Source: Rhodoferax ferrireducens
GTDB taxonomy: Bacteria; Pseudomonadota; Gammaproteobacteria; Burkholderiales; Burkholderiaceae_C
DNA length: 64,000 nt
Direction of reading: 5' to 3'
NCBI GenBank assembly: GCA_002083775.1
Contig: MTEI01000003.1
Coordinates: forward strand, 248,001 to 312,000
The notes below the pieces were generated by a model that had not been told where the DNA came from, searched no databases, and was given only the letters and a program-made list of their open reading frames with translations. Positions 44,169 through 52,069 of this stretch are shown piece after piece (position 1 is the first letter of the stretch; each line of letters begins with the position of its first letter). The translations under genes and the position numbers were made by a program.

Positions 44169-45677
44169 CTACCGGCTGCTCGGAAAGCTGAACACCGCAC
44201 CCTCGCGCACGCCCGCACTGGGCCAGCGCTGGGTGATGGTCTTGCGCTTGGTGTAGAAGCGCACGGCGTCCGGGCCATAGGCGTGCAAATCGCCAAACAG
44301 GCTGCGCTTCCAGCCACCAAACGAGTGGTAGGCCACTGGCACCGGCAACGGCACGTTGACGCCCACCATGCCAACCAGGATGTTGTCGGAAAAATAGCGC
44401 GCTGCTTCGCCGTCGCGGGTGAAGATGCAGGTGCCGTTGCCGTATTCGTGGGCGTCGATCATGTCCATCGCCTCTTGCAGCGTTTTAACGCGCACCACGC
44501 CGAGCACCGGGCCAAAAATTTCTTCCTGATAGATCACCATGCCGGGTTTGACGTGGTCAAACAGGCAGGCACCCAGGTAATACCCGTCGGGGTGGCCGGG
44601 CACGCTGATGCCACGGCCGTCTACGACCAGGGTGGCACCCTCGGCCACACCCTGATCGACATAGCCTTTAACCTTGTCGAAGTGCGGCTTGGTCACCAGC
44701 GGGCCCATGTCGCAGCTGGCATCGGTGCCGGGGCCGACCTTCATTTTGGCAATCTCGACCTTCAGTCCCGCCACCACCGCGTCTGCCGTGGCATCACCCA
44801 CCGCCACCACCAGCGGGATCGCCATGCAACGTTCGCCGCAAGAACCGTAGGCCGCGCCCATGAGGGCACTTACCGCGTTGGGGATATCAGCATCGGGCAT
44901 GACCACAGCATGGTTTTTGGCGCCGCCCAGCGCCTGCACGCGCTTGCCGTGGGCGCAACCGGTGCTATAGATGTATTCGGCAATCGGCGTGCTGCCAACA
45001 AAACTGATGGCTTTCACGCGCGCATCGGTCAGCAGCGTGTCGACCGCCTCCTTGTCGCCATGCACCACGTTGAGCACGCCAGGGGGCAGACCGGCCTGCA
45101 GCGCCAGTTCGGCCACCAGCAGGGCGCTGGACGGGTCGCGCTCGGACGGTTTCAGGATGAAGGTGTTACCGCAAGCCACCGCCATCGGCCACATCCATAG
45201 CGGCACCATCACCGGGAAGTTGAACGGTGTGATTCCCGCCGTGACGCCCAGCGCCTGAAATTCGCTCCACGAGTCGATGGCCGGGCCGACGTTTTTGCTG
45301 TGTTCACCTTTGAGCAGCTCCGGCGCGTAAGACGCGTATTCGACGTTTTCAATGCCGCGCTGCAACTCGCCCAGCGAGTCGGCCAGCACCTTGCCGTGCT
45401 CGGCGGTGACCAATGCGCAGATGGCGTCGGCGTTGGCCTCCAGCAGCACTTTGAGCTTGCTCATGACGCGGGTGCGTTTGAGTGGGGGCGTGGCACGCCA
45501 GGCCGGGTAAGCGGCCTGGGCGCTGGTGATGGCTTGCTCCACGGTGAGCTTGTCGGCCAGCAGCACCTGCTTTTCAGGCTGGCCGGTGGCGGGGTTGAAT
45601 ACCGGCGCGGTGCGGCTGCCGCCAGCCACCAGTTGGCCGTCGATCAGGTGGTGAATGGTGGGCAAGTCTTGGGTCAT
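44169..45677 (-). CDS. mmsA: Methylmalonate-semialdehyde dehydrogenase (CoA-acylating)
   Basis: A 502-residue aldehyde dehydrogenase. GVTAGITPFNFPVMVPLWM is the NAD-binding entry, and the catalytic cysteine lies in AAYGSCGERCMAIPLVV, the characteristic SCGERCMA of the MmsA group. The C-terminal VPLPVPVAYHSFGGWKRSLF also fits. It converts malonate- or methylmalonate-semialdehyde to acetyl- or propionyl-CoA. Directly upstream is an aminotransferase that can make malonate semialdehyde from beta-alanine, so the pair probably degrades beta-alanine or valine/pyrimidine products. Confidence 0.94.
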   Translation of the reverse strand: MTQDLPTIHHLIDGQLVAGGSRTAPVFNPATGQPEKQVLLADKLTVEQAITSAQAAYPAWRATPPLKRTRVMSKLKVLLEANADAICALVTAEHGKVLADSLGELQRGIENVEYASYAPELLKGEHSKNVGPAIDSWSEFQALGVTAGITPFNFPVMVPLWMWPMAVACGNTFILKPSERDPSSALLVAELALQAGLPPGVLNVVHGDKEAVDTLLTDARVKAISFVGSTPIAEYIYSTGCAHGKRVQALGGAKNHAVVMPDADIPNAVSALMGAAYGSCGERCMAIPLVVAVGDATADAVVAGLKVEIAKMKVGPGTDASCDMGPLVTKPHFDKVKGYVDQGVAEGATLVVDGRGISVPGHPDGYYLGACLFDHVKPGMVIYQEEIFGPVLGVVRVKTLQEAMDMIDAHEYGNGTCIFTRDGEAARYFSDNILVGMVGVNVPLPVPVAYHSFGGWKRSLFGDLHAYGPDAVRFYTKRKTITQRWPSAGVREGAVFSFPSSR

Positions 45678-45690
45678 GAGGGGTTTCCAG

Positions 45691-45744
45691 AAATAGTTAT
45701 AAAAATGGCTTCTAGCCCTTTATATATAAGGGCTGATAGCTATC
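45691..45744. repeat. GATAGCTATC-family repeat between aminotransferase and mmsA
   Basis: AAATAGTTATAAAAATGGCT, TCTAGCCCTTTATATATAAG and GGCTGATAGCTATC. The centre AGCCCTTTATATATAAGGGCT is a near-perfect dyad and the ends (ATAGTTAT, ATAGCTAT) also pair. It fills most of the 89-base gap of the operon. Confidence 0.75.
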
Positions 45745-45766
45745 GTATTAAAAGTAAAAGGTGTGA

Positions 45767-47116
45767 TCAGGCCGTGGCGTTCAAACACTCGCCCAGGGCG
45801 TTGACTAGGCTGTCAATCTGCTCGGGGGTGCTGATGAACGGTGGCGCCAGCTGGATGGTGTCACCGCCGTAGCGCACGTAAAAGCCATTTTTGAGCATCG
45901 CCATGGCCACCTCATACGGGCGTTTGGCGGGTTCGCCCGGGACCGGGTCGATGCTGAAGCCAGCGGCCAGGCCCAGGTTGCGGATGTCGGTGACGTGTTT
46001 GGCGCCCTTGAGGCTGTGCACCGCGTTCTCAAAGTAAGGGGCCAACTCACGCACGCGCTCCACCATGTTTTCGCGCACCAGAATGTCTAGCGTGGCCAGG
46101 CCCACCGCGCACGGCACCGGGTGCGCCGAGTAGGTGTAGCCGTGGGCAAATTCCAGCAGGTACTCGGGGCCGCCCTGCGCCATGAAGGTGTCGTAGATCT
46201 CCTTCTTGGCCATCACCACACCCAGCGGCTGCGCGCCGTTGGTGATCTGTTTGGCAGCGTTCAGAATGTCGGGCGTCACGCCAAAGTATTCGGCGCCGGT
46301 GTAGGCACCCAGGCGGCCAAAACCGGTGATGACCTCGTCAAAAATCAGCAGGATATTGTTGGCTGTGCAGATGTCGCGCAGGCGCTGCAGGTAGCCCTTG
46401 GGCGGCACGATCACGCCGGCCGAGCCCGCCATGGGCTCGACAATGACGGCGGCAATGTTTGACGCATCATGCAGGGCGATCAGGCGCAGCAGGTCGTCGG
46501 CCAGTTCGGCGCCTTTGTCCGGGCAGCCACGTGAAAATGCATTGCTGGCCAGCTGGGTGTGCGGCAGGTGGTCAGCCTGAATGCCTTGGCCAAACATCTT
46601 GCGGTTGCCCACAATGCCACCCACCGAGATGCCGCCAAAGTTGACACCGTGGTAGCCCTTTTCGCGGCCAATCAGCAGCGTCTTGCTGGCCTGGCCTTTG
46701 GCACGCCAATAGGCGCGGGCCATTTTTAAAGACGTGTCGGCAGATTCAGAGCCAGAGCCGGTGAAAAATGTGTAGTCCAGCCCTTCTGGCGTGAGCTCCT
46801 TGAGCTTGTTGGCCAGCTCAAAAGACAGAGCGTGACCGAACTGGAAGGCAGGGGAGTAGTCCAGCGTGGCCAACTGGTGGCGCGCAGCTTCCACAATCTC
46901 GGCCCGGCCATGGCCCAGGCCGCAGGTCCACAGGCCCGACAAACCATCGAATATCTTGCGCCCTTCGCTATCGGTGTAATAGCAGCCTTCGGCACGGGCC
47001 ATCATGCGCGGGGCGGCTTTGAAGTTACGGTTGCCGGTGTAGGGCATCCAGTGCGCCTCCAGCCAAGCGGCATCTGTGCGGGGCTGGGCAAGTACTTTGG
47101 TGTCGGTCAGGTTCAT
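45767..47116 (-). CDS. Class III aminotransferase, beta-alanine/omega-amino acid:pyruvate type
   Basis: A 449-residue PLP enzyme from the ATG at 47116, preceded by GGAGG. It has YFTGSGSESADTSLKMARAY, LIFDEVITGFGRLGAYTGAE (Asp binding the PLP nitrogen) and the PLP lysine in AAKQITNGAQPLGVV. PYTGNRNFKAAPRMMARAEG at the N-terminus fits beta-alanine:pyruvate transaminases. It would give malonate semialdehyde for MmsA encoded 89 bases downstream. A LysR gene diverges upstream. Substrate preference among omega-amino acids is not certain. Confidence 0.88.
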   Translation of the reverse strand: MNLTDTKVLAQPRTDAAWLEAHWMPYTGNRNFKAAPRMMARAEGCYYTDSEGRKIFDGLSGLWTCGLGHGRAEIVEAARHQLATLDYSPAFQFGHALSFELANKLKELTPEGLDYTFFTGSGSESADTSLKMARAYWRAKGQASKTLLIGREKGYHGVNFGGISVGGIVGNRKMFGQGIQADHLPHTQLASNAFSRGCPDKGAELADDLLRLIALHDASNIAAVIVEPMAGSAGVIVPPKGYLQRLRDICTANNILLIFDEVITGFGRLGAYTGAEYFGVTPDILNAAKQITNGAQPLGVVMAKKEIYDTFMAQGGPEYLLEFAHGYTYSAHPVPCAVGLATLDILVRENMVERVRELAPYFENAVHSLKGAKHVTDIRNLGLAAGFSIDPVPGEPAKRPYEVAMAMLKNGFYVRYGGDTIQLAPPFISTPEQIDSLVNALGECLNATA

Positions 47117-47186
47117 GGGGCCTCCTTGAAGGTGTGCGAGAGTAAACGCTGGCGCAGCCAACGGGCAAAGCGCGATTGTGTGGGGC

Positions 47187-47203
47187 ATCATTACTCTTAT
47201 GAT
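47187..47203. promoter_or_regulatory. Candidate LysR-type operator between aminotransferase and lysR genes
   Basis: ATCAT-N7-ATGAT is a perfect dyad in the 118-base divergent region, 31 bases before the lysR start. LysR proteins usually bind AT-rich dyads in such places. Specific binding is inference. Confidence 0.45.
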
Positions 47204-47234
47204 TGCTTAACTATCACTGCTTGGTTGCTGTTCT

Positions 47235-48176
47235 ATGCAAGTAAACACCCGCGCCGCGCTGGGCCAGCTCAGCGACATGGACATCCGCCTGTTGCGGGTG
47301 TTCAAAACCGTGGTCGATTGCGGTGGCATGGCGGCCGCCGAGCTGGAGCTCAACATCGGCACCAGCACCGTCAGCCGCCACATCAAAGACCTGGAAACCC
47401 GCCTGGGCCTGACCCTGTGCCGCCGAGGCCGGGCCGGTTTTGCGCTCACGCCCGAGGGCGAGCAGATTTATGCCGAGACGCTGCGCCTGCTGGCCGGGGT
47501 GGACGCGTTTCGCAGCCGGGTGGACGAAATCCACCAGCGCATGGGCGGCGAGCTGCACCTGGCAGTGTTTGACAAAACCGCCAGCAACCCGGGGGCGCAC
47601 ATTGCTGAATCCATCACGCTGTTTCAGGCACAGGCGCCTGAAGTGGCCTTGCATCTGCATGTGGCGCCGCTCAATGTGATTGAGCGCGGTGTGCTCGACG
47701 GGCAGTTTCAGGTGGGCGTTGTGCCCGGCCACCGCGCCTCTGGCGCCCTGGCTTACGACGAGTTGTTCAGCGAAACCATGTACCTGTATTGCGGCCAGAC
47801 GCACCCGCTGTTTGGCGCCAGTGCCGCCCAGCAGCCGGACGACTGGGCCGCGTTGCACCGCTTTGCCTTTGCCGGGCTGGGCTACCACTCGCCCAACATG
47901 GAGCTGGCGCAACAGGTGCAGCTCACCCGCCAGGCCACCGGTTATGACCAGGAATCCATTGCCACGCTGATCCTGTCCGGGCGTTTTCTGGGTTTTTTGC
48001 CCGACCACTACGCGGCAGAGTTTGTGCGCCAGGGCCGCCTGCGCACGGTGCAGGCGCCGGTGTTCAGCTACCGCTGCAGCTTTTTTGGCATTGTGCGGGC
48101 GTCGCCGCAGGCGGCACGGGTCACGCTGGCGTTTCAGGCCTGTCTGCACCAGGCGCATGCCGGAGGCGCGCCATGA
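47235..48176 (+). CDS. LysR-family transcriptional regulator
   Basis: A 313-residue regulator with an N-terminal winged helix-turn-helix (DIRLLRVFKTVVDCGGMAA, IGTSTVSRHIKDLETRLG) and a periplasmic-binding-like effector domain from about residue 95. It diverges from the aminotransferase-mmsA operon with a dyad between them, so it probably controls that operon, perhaps in response to an amino acid intermediate. It overlaps the following permease start by four bases (ATGA) and may therefore be co-transcribed with it. Confidence 0.88.
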   Translation: MQVNTRAALGQLSDMDIRLLRVFKTVVDCGGMAAAELELNIGTSTVSRHIKDLETRLGLTLCRRGRAGFALTPEGEQIYAETLRLLAGVDAFRSRVDEIHQRMGGELHLAVFDKTASNPGAHIAESITLFQAQAPEVALHLHVAPLNVIERGVLDGQFQVGVVPGHRASGALAYDELFSETMYLYCGQTHPLFGASAAQQPDDWAALHRFAFAGLGYHSPNMELAQQVQLTRQATGYDQESIATLILSGRFLGFLPDHYAAEFVRQGRLRTVQAPVFSYRCSFFGIVRASPQAARVTLAFQACLHQAHAGGAP

Positions 48177-49441
48177 ACCAGCTGCTGCACGATGCCAGCG
48201 GCCTGAATGCCGGCATTGTGGTGATCTTTGTGCTGGTGTATGCGGGCATGGTGCTGGGCGGCCTGCCGCACGTCAAGCTCAACCGCGCTGGTGTGGCGCT
48301 GCTCGGGGCCATTGGGGTCATTGGCATGGGTGCCATCAGCACCGAAGACGCCGCCCGCACGGTGGACCTGCCCACCATGCTGCTGCTGTTTTCGTTCATG
48401 GTGGTGTCGGCGCAAATGCGGCTGGGCGGCTTTTACGTGGCGGTAACGCGCAGGGTGGCCGCCTTGCGACTGGGGCGCAACGGGCTGCTGGGAGCGCTGA
48501 TTGGGGTGTCTGGCGCGCTGTCGGCCATCTTTTCCAACGACATCATCTGCCTGGCCATGACGCCGGTGGTGGTGCAGCTGTGCCTGCAGCGGCAGTTGAA
48601 CCCGGTGCCTTTTCTGGTCGGATTGGCCTGCGCGGCCAACATTGGCTCGGCGGCCACGCTCATCGGCAACCCGCAAAACATGCTCATTGGCTCGGTGCTG
48701 CAACTGCATTTTGGCGACTACCTGCGTCAGGCGCTGCTGCCGGTGGGCCTGAGCCTGGCGGTGTTGTGGGCCTGGCTGGTGTGGGGGCCACAGCCGCGCA
48801 CCGCTGGCATCACCGCCACCGCCGTGGGCCAGGGCGCGGCGCTGCCCGAAGGCCTGGGGCCGCTGCAGTCGCCACCGTTTGATGCCTGGCAAACCACCAA
48901 GGGCCTGCTGGTGGCGGGGGCGCTGGTGGGGGTGTTTTTGTTGACCGACTGGCCGCGCGAGGTGGCGGCGCTGGTAGGTGCCGGGGTGCTGCTGCTGAGT
49001 CGGCGCTTTCATTCATCCCACGTCATGGGTTTTGTGGACTGGGAACTGCTGGTGCTGTTTGCCGGGCTGTTTGTGGTGAACCACGCCTTTGCCAGCACCG
49101 GGCTGGCCAGCGATGCGGTAACGCTGCTGGCCGCCCAGGGCATGCATCTGAATGAGCCCGGGCCCTTGTTGGTTGCCGGGGTAGTGCTATCCAATTTGGT
49201 ATCTAACGTGCCCGCGGTGATGCTGCTGCTGCCGCATGTGCAAGGCCCGCAGGCGGGGCTGACGCTGGCGCTGGTGAGCACCTTTGCCGGCAATTTGCTG
49301 CTGGTGGGCTCCATTGCCAACCTGATCGTGGTTGACCTGGCAGAAAAAAGCGGCGTGCTGATCGACTGGCGCGACCATGCGCGCATTGGCGTGCCGGTGA
49401 CGCTGTTGTCGTTGGCGGTGGTCTGGGCCACTTTGCGATAA
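48173..49441 (+). CDS. SLC13/ArsB-NhaD superfamily anion permease
   Basis: A 422-residue protein with about 11 membrane segments. The conserved hairpin SAIFSNDIICLAMTPVVVQL and, in the second repeat, LSNLVSNVPAVMLLLPHV carry the Asn-containing ion-binding loops of the ion transporter superfamily (citrate, arsenite, Na+/H+ types). AANIGSAATLIGNPQNMLIG is another hallmark. The likely cargo is an organic anion; coupling with the upstream LysR gene suggests a carboxylate linked to the aminotransferase pathway, which is inference. Confidence 0.82.
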   Translation: MNQLLHDASGLNAGIVVIFVLVYAGMVLGGLPHVKLNRAGVALLGAIGVIGMGAISTEDAARTVDLPTMLLLFSFMVVSAQMRLGGFYVAVTRRVAALRLGRNGLLGALIGVSGALSAIFSNDIICLAMTPVVVQLCLQRQLNPVPFLVGLACAANIGSAATLIGNPQNMLIGSVLQLHFGDYLRQALLPVGLSLAVLWAWLVWGPQPRTAGITATAVGQGAALPEGLGPLQSPPFDAWQTTKGLLVAGALVGVFLLTDWPREVAALVGAGVLLLSRRFHSSHVMGFVDWELLVLFAGLFVVNHAFASTGLASDAVTLLAAQGMHLNEPGPLLVAGVVLSNLVSNVPAVMLLLPHVQGPQAGLTLALVSTFAGNLLLVGSIANLIVVDLAEKSGVLIDWRDHARIGVPVTLLSLAVVWATLR

Positions 49442-49512
49442 CGCTGACCACAAATGGCGCTGGGGGCAGCGTGCGTGTGCGTGACATGGATCAATCGGCC
49501 TGACGCGTTTAA

Positions 49513-49526
49513 TTGATTTGTATCAA
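49513..49526. promoter_or_regulatory. Perfect FNR/Anr-type site upstream of the Mrp-Ehr operon
   Basis: TTGAT-TTGT-ATCAA matches the FNR consensus TTGAT-N4-ATCAA at all ten positions. About 28 bases downstream is AATATAAG (49552-49559), a plausible -10 element, giving a start near 49565 and placing the site around -42 to -46, as at FNR-activated class II promoters. The mnhE start codon is at 49668. It predicts induction without oxygen. Confidence 0.75.
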
Positions 49527-49667
49527 TAAGCGCCTAAATTCGCTCGGCCAGAATATAAGTATGGACTACTTAAAAGCGGGCGGCTTTTCCAGCGCGAGCC
49601 CCTCACCAGAAGCTCCCAGCGTCTTGGGTGGCTTATTTCCCCACACACTTGTACGAGGGCTCGCAGC

Positions 49668-50165
49668 ATGAGCAGAACACGCGAATTTGTTGTGCTTTTT
49701 GGCACGCTGCTGATTTTCTGGGTGCTGTTGAACAACTCGGTGGCGGGTGATGTGCTGCTGGTGGGTGCGGTGGCGGCGCTGGTCATCACGCTGATGTTCA
49801 ACAACGGCTTGGGTTTGTTTTCGGAATTTCGTTTCACCCCCAAGGCCATTTTGATGGTGCCGGTGTTTTTGGCCTACTTTCTGAAAGAGTTGGTCAAGTC
49901 CAACCTGAAGCTAGCCACCGTGGTGTTGTCGCCCGAGTTGCCGGTCAAACCCGGCATTGTCAAGGTGCACACCAAGCTCAAAAGCCGCATGGGCCGCCTG
50001 CTGTTGACCAATTCGATCACCCTCACGCCCGGCACGCTCACCGTGGACATCGTCGGGCAAGACCTGTACATCCACTGGGTCACCGTGGAGTCGGTGGATA
50101 TTGACGCAGCCACCGCCAGCATCGTGGCCGGCTTTGAGCACTATCTGGAGGTCATGTATGGTTGA
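49668..50165 (+). CDS. mnhE: Mrp/Mnh antiporter subunit E-like protein
   Basis: A 165-residue membrane protein with two or three N-terminal helices (VVLFGTLLIFWVLLNNS) and the soluble C-terminal part VKVHTKLKSRMGRLLLTNSI, TLTPGTLTVDI that marks MnhE. In Mrp antiporters it is an accessory subunit of the Na+/H+ exchange module; homologues occur in membrane-bound hydrogenase and sulfane reductase complexes (MbhA/MbsA). It is the first gene of the twelve-gene operon, following an FNR-type site, and overlaps the next gene by 8 bases. Confidence 0.92.
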   Translation: MSRTREFVVLFGTLLIFWVLLNNSVAGDVLLVGAVAALVITLMFNNGLGLFSEFRFTPKAILMVPVFLAYFLKELVKSNLKLATVVLSPELPVKPGIVKVHTKLKSRMGRLLLTNSITLTPGTLTVDIVGQDLYIHWVTVESVDIDAATASIVAGFEHYLEVMYG

Positions 50166-50418
50166 ACTGCTGGTTTCTGTGGCCGCAGCGATCACGGGGG
50201 TGGCGTTTTTGCTGGCCTTGTACCGCTTTCTGAAAGGCCCGTCGGTGGCGGACCGGGTGGTGGCGTTTGACGTGATGACCATTGTCGGCATCACCGCCAT
50301 CGTGTTGGTGGCCTATCTGGAAGGGCGCGGCATCTACCTGGATGTGGCGCTGGTGTATGCCCTGCTGTCATTCCTGGGGGTGATTGTGGTGGCGCGTTAC
50401 ATCGAGAGGGGGTTTTGA
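50158..50418 (+). CDS. mnhF: Mrp/Mnh antiporter subunit F-like protein
   Basis: An 86-residue protein with three membrane helices and the family segment YRFLKGPSVADRVVAFDVMT. It starts at the ATG at 50158 inside the end of mnhE. An in-frame ATG at 50101 would overlap mnhE by 65 bases and add a poor N-terminus, so I reject it. It is a small scaffold subunit of the antiporter module. It overlaps mnhG by four bases. Confidence 0.92.
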   Translation: MVELLVSVAAAITGVAFLLALYRFLKGPSVADRVVAFDVMTIVGITAIVLVAYLEGRGIYLDVALVYALLSFLGVIVVARYIERGF

Positions 50419-50756
50419 TGGACTCTGCACTCGATCTGCTGGGTGGCTTACTGCTGGTGTTTGGTGCCCTGTTTTTGCTGCTGGGCGGTTTGGGGCTGGT
50501 GCGTATGCATGACGTGTTCAACCGTATCCAGGCTGGCACCAAAGCCACCACGCTGGGCACCATTGCCACACTCGGCGGCATGGCCTGCTTGCAGCCAGAC
50601 TGGGCATTGAAGCTGCTGCTGATTGGTCTGTTCATCCTGCTGACCAACCCGCTGTCATCGCAGGTGATGGCCCGCTCGGCTCACCGCACCGGCAGCCACA
50701 AAACCTCCAAAACCGTGGTGGACCGTCTGGCCGAAGACACGGGAGAGCCACTATGA
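50415..50756 (+). CDS. mnhG: Mrp/Mnh antiporter subunit G-like protein
   Basis: A 113-residue protein with three helices and the MnhG signature LGLVRMHDVFNRIQAGTKAT. It forms part of the membrane module with E and F. ATGA overlaps join it to both neighbours, pointing to one translation unit. The C-terminal 25 residues are charged and cytoplasmic. Confidence 0.92.
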   Translation: MMDSALDLLGGLLLVFGALFLLLGGLGLVRMHDVFNRIQAGTKATTLGTIATLGGMACLQPDWALKLLLIGLFILLTNPLSSQVMARSAHRTGSHKTSKTVVDRLAEDTGEPL

Positions 50757-51022
50757 GCGGCGTGATGACGATGATGATGGTGGTTCTGTGCGTGGCCATG
50801 ATTGGCGCTGCGCTGCTGGCCATCAAGGGCAAGAGCCTGCCGATCGCCATTCTGGCGGCCGGGCTGGTGAGTCTGGTGGCCTCGGTGGTGTTTTTGATCA
50901 TGGCTTCGCCCGACGTGGCCATGACCGAAGCAGCCATTGGCAGCGGATTGACCACTTTCCTGTTTTTCTTTGTGCTGGGCCGCGTGCGCGCCGGTGAGCA
51001 AGATGGAGACAGCCATGATTAA
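50753..51022 (+). CDS. DUF4040/MbhD-like membrane subunit
   Basis: An 89-residue, two- to three-helix protein with GKSLPIAILAAGLVSLVASV and MASPDVAMTEAAIGSGLTTF, the conserved part of the DUF4040 domain found at the MrpA C-terminus and as MbhD in energy-converting hydrogenases. Here it is a separate gene, as in Mbh/Mbs-type complexes rather than canonical Mrp antiporters. It overlaps the mnhB-like gene by 8 bases. Confidence 0.88.
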   Translation: MSGVMTMMMVVLCVAMIGAALLAIKGKSLPIAILAAGLVSLVASVVFLIMASPDVAMTEAAIGSGLTTFLFFFVLGRVRAGEQDGDSHD

Positions 51023-51713
51023 GCGTTTTCTGGCGCTGCTGCTGGTGCTGGGTCTGGGCAGTATTTTTGCCAGCCTGCTGTTGGGCTACACGCCAGACCA
51101 GGTGCTGAACCTCACCGCCAATTACTACGCAGCCAACACCGCGCGTGACATCGGCTCGGCCAACATCGTGACCGCCATTGTGGTGACGTACCGGGGGCTG
51201 GACACGCTGGGCGAGGTCACCGTGCTGTTCCTGGCAGCCACGGTGGTGGGCCTGGTGCTCACGCTGGGTGACAAAAAGGTCGGCAAACCGCACGGCTTGG
51301 TGCCGGTGGGGGAACTGCTGACGACTGGCGCGCGCTTTCTCACACCGCTGATCATGCTGCTGGGCGTGTATGTGTTTGTGAACGGGCATCTGACACCCGG
51401 CGGTGGTTTCCAGGGCGGGGCCATCATTGCTTCGGGCACCTTGCTGCTGCTGCTGGCAGACCCCATGAAACATTTCAGCCACAAACTCATTGCCACGCTG
51501 GAGTCCATAGCCGGTGTGACGTATGTGGGCGTGGGTTTGCTGGGGCTAGTGCTGGCGGGTGGGTTTCTGGACAACCGTTTCCTGCCCATCGGCACGCTGG
51601 GCGCACTGTTTTCAGCCGGTGCCATTCCGGTGATTTATTCGCTGATTGGCCTGAAGGTGGGGGCTGAGCTGTCGTCCTTGCTGGCCAACCTGTCCGAGAC
51701 GGAGGAACTGTGA
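51015..51713 (+). CDS. MbhE-MnhB fusion subunit
   Basis: A 232-residue protein from the ATG at 51015. Residues about 1-85 resemble the MbhE/MrpA C-terminal segment (ARDIGSANIVTAIVVTYRGL, DTLGEVTVLFLAATVVG). Residues about 95-232 are an MnhB domain (FLTPLIMLLGVYVFVNGHLT, PGGGFQGGAIIASG). A single gene for both is found in several Mbh/Mrp-like operons. It overlaps the preceding gene by 8 bases and mnhC by four. Confidence 0.88.
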   Translation: MIKRFLALLLVLGLGSIFASLLLGYTPDQVLNLTANYYAANTARDIGSANIVTAIVVTYRGLDTLGEVTVLFLAATVVGLVLTLGDKKVGKPHGLVPVGELLTTGARFLTPLIMLLGVYVFVNGHLTPGGGFQGGAIIASGTLLLLLADPMKHFSHKLIATLESIAGVTYVGVGLLGLVLAGGFLDNRFLPIGTLGALFSAGAIPVIYSLIGLKVGAELSSLLANLSETEEL

Positions 51714-52069
51714 TGGCTTACATGGCAATGGCGACCGGCTTTCTGCTGATCCTGATTGGTTTTTATGGCGCTTTGACGCAGCGTAACCTGCTGCGCATGA
51801 TTGTGGCTTTCACCGTGGCTGATGCCGGGGTCAACCTGGTGATCATTGCCGTGGGGTACATGAGCGGGCGTACCGCCCCTATCCTGGACAACACCCTGCA
51901 GGCGACCGACGCGGTGGCCCGCATCATCGACCCGGTGCCGCAGGCGCTGGTGCTCACCGCCATCGTGATTGGTGTGGGGGTCACGGCCATGATGTTGGCC
52001 TACGCCTACAAGCTGTATGAAAAGCGGCGCACGCTCGACATTGCGCAACTGACGGAGCTGAAATGGTAA
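51710..52069 (+). CDS. mnhC: Mrp/Mnh antiporter subunit C-like (NuoK-like) protein
   Basis: A 119-residue, three-helix protein with LIGFYGALTQRNLLRMIVAF and QALVLTAIVIGVGVTAMMLA, the NuoK/MnhC pattern. In complex I and Mrp this subunit carries conserved carboxylates in the ion path; the acidic residue in VADAGVNLVII may correspond. It joins antiporter-like subunits to the connecting module. The stop overlaps the start of the large subunit. Confidence 0.9.
   Translation: MMAYMAMATGFLLILIGFYGALTQRNLLRMIVAFTVADAGVNLVIIAVGYMSGRTAPILDNTLQATDAVARIIDPVPQALVLTAIVIGVGVTAMMLAYAYKLYEKRRTLDIAQLTELKW

Noticed and set aside
47214-48158. 314-codon minus-strand frame
   Set aside because: Antisense of the LysR gene; no family features.
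48022-48882. 286-codon plus-strand frame rich in Arg/His/Gly
   Set aside because: Overlaps the LysR end and the permease in another frame; composition typical of out-of-frame translation.
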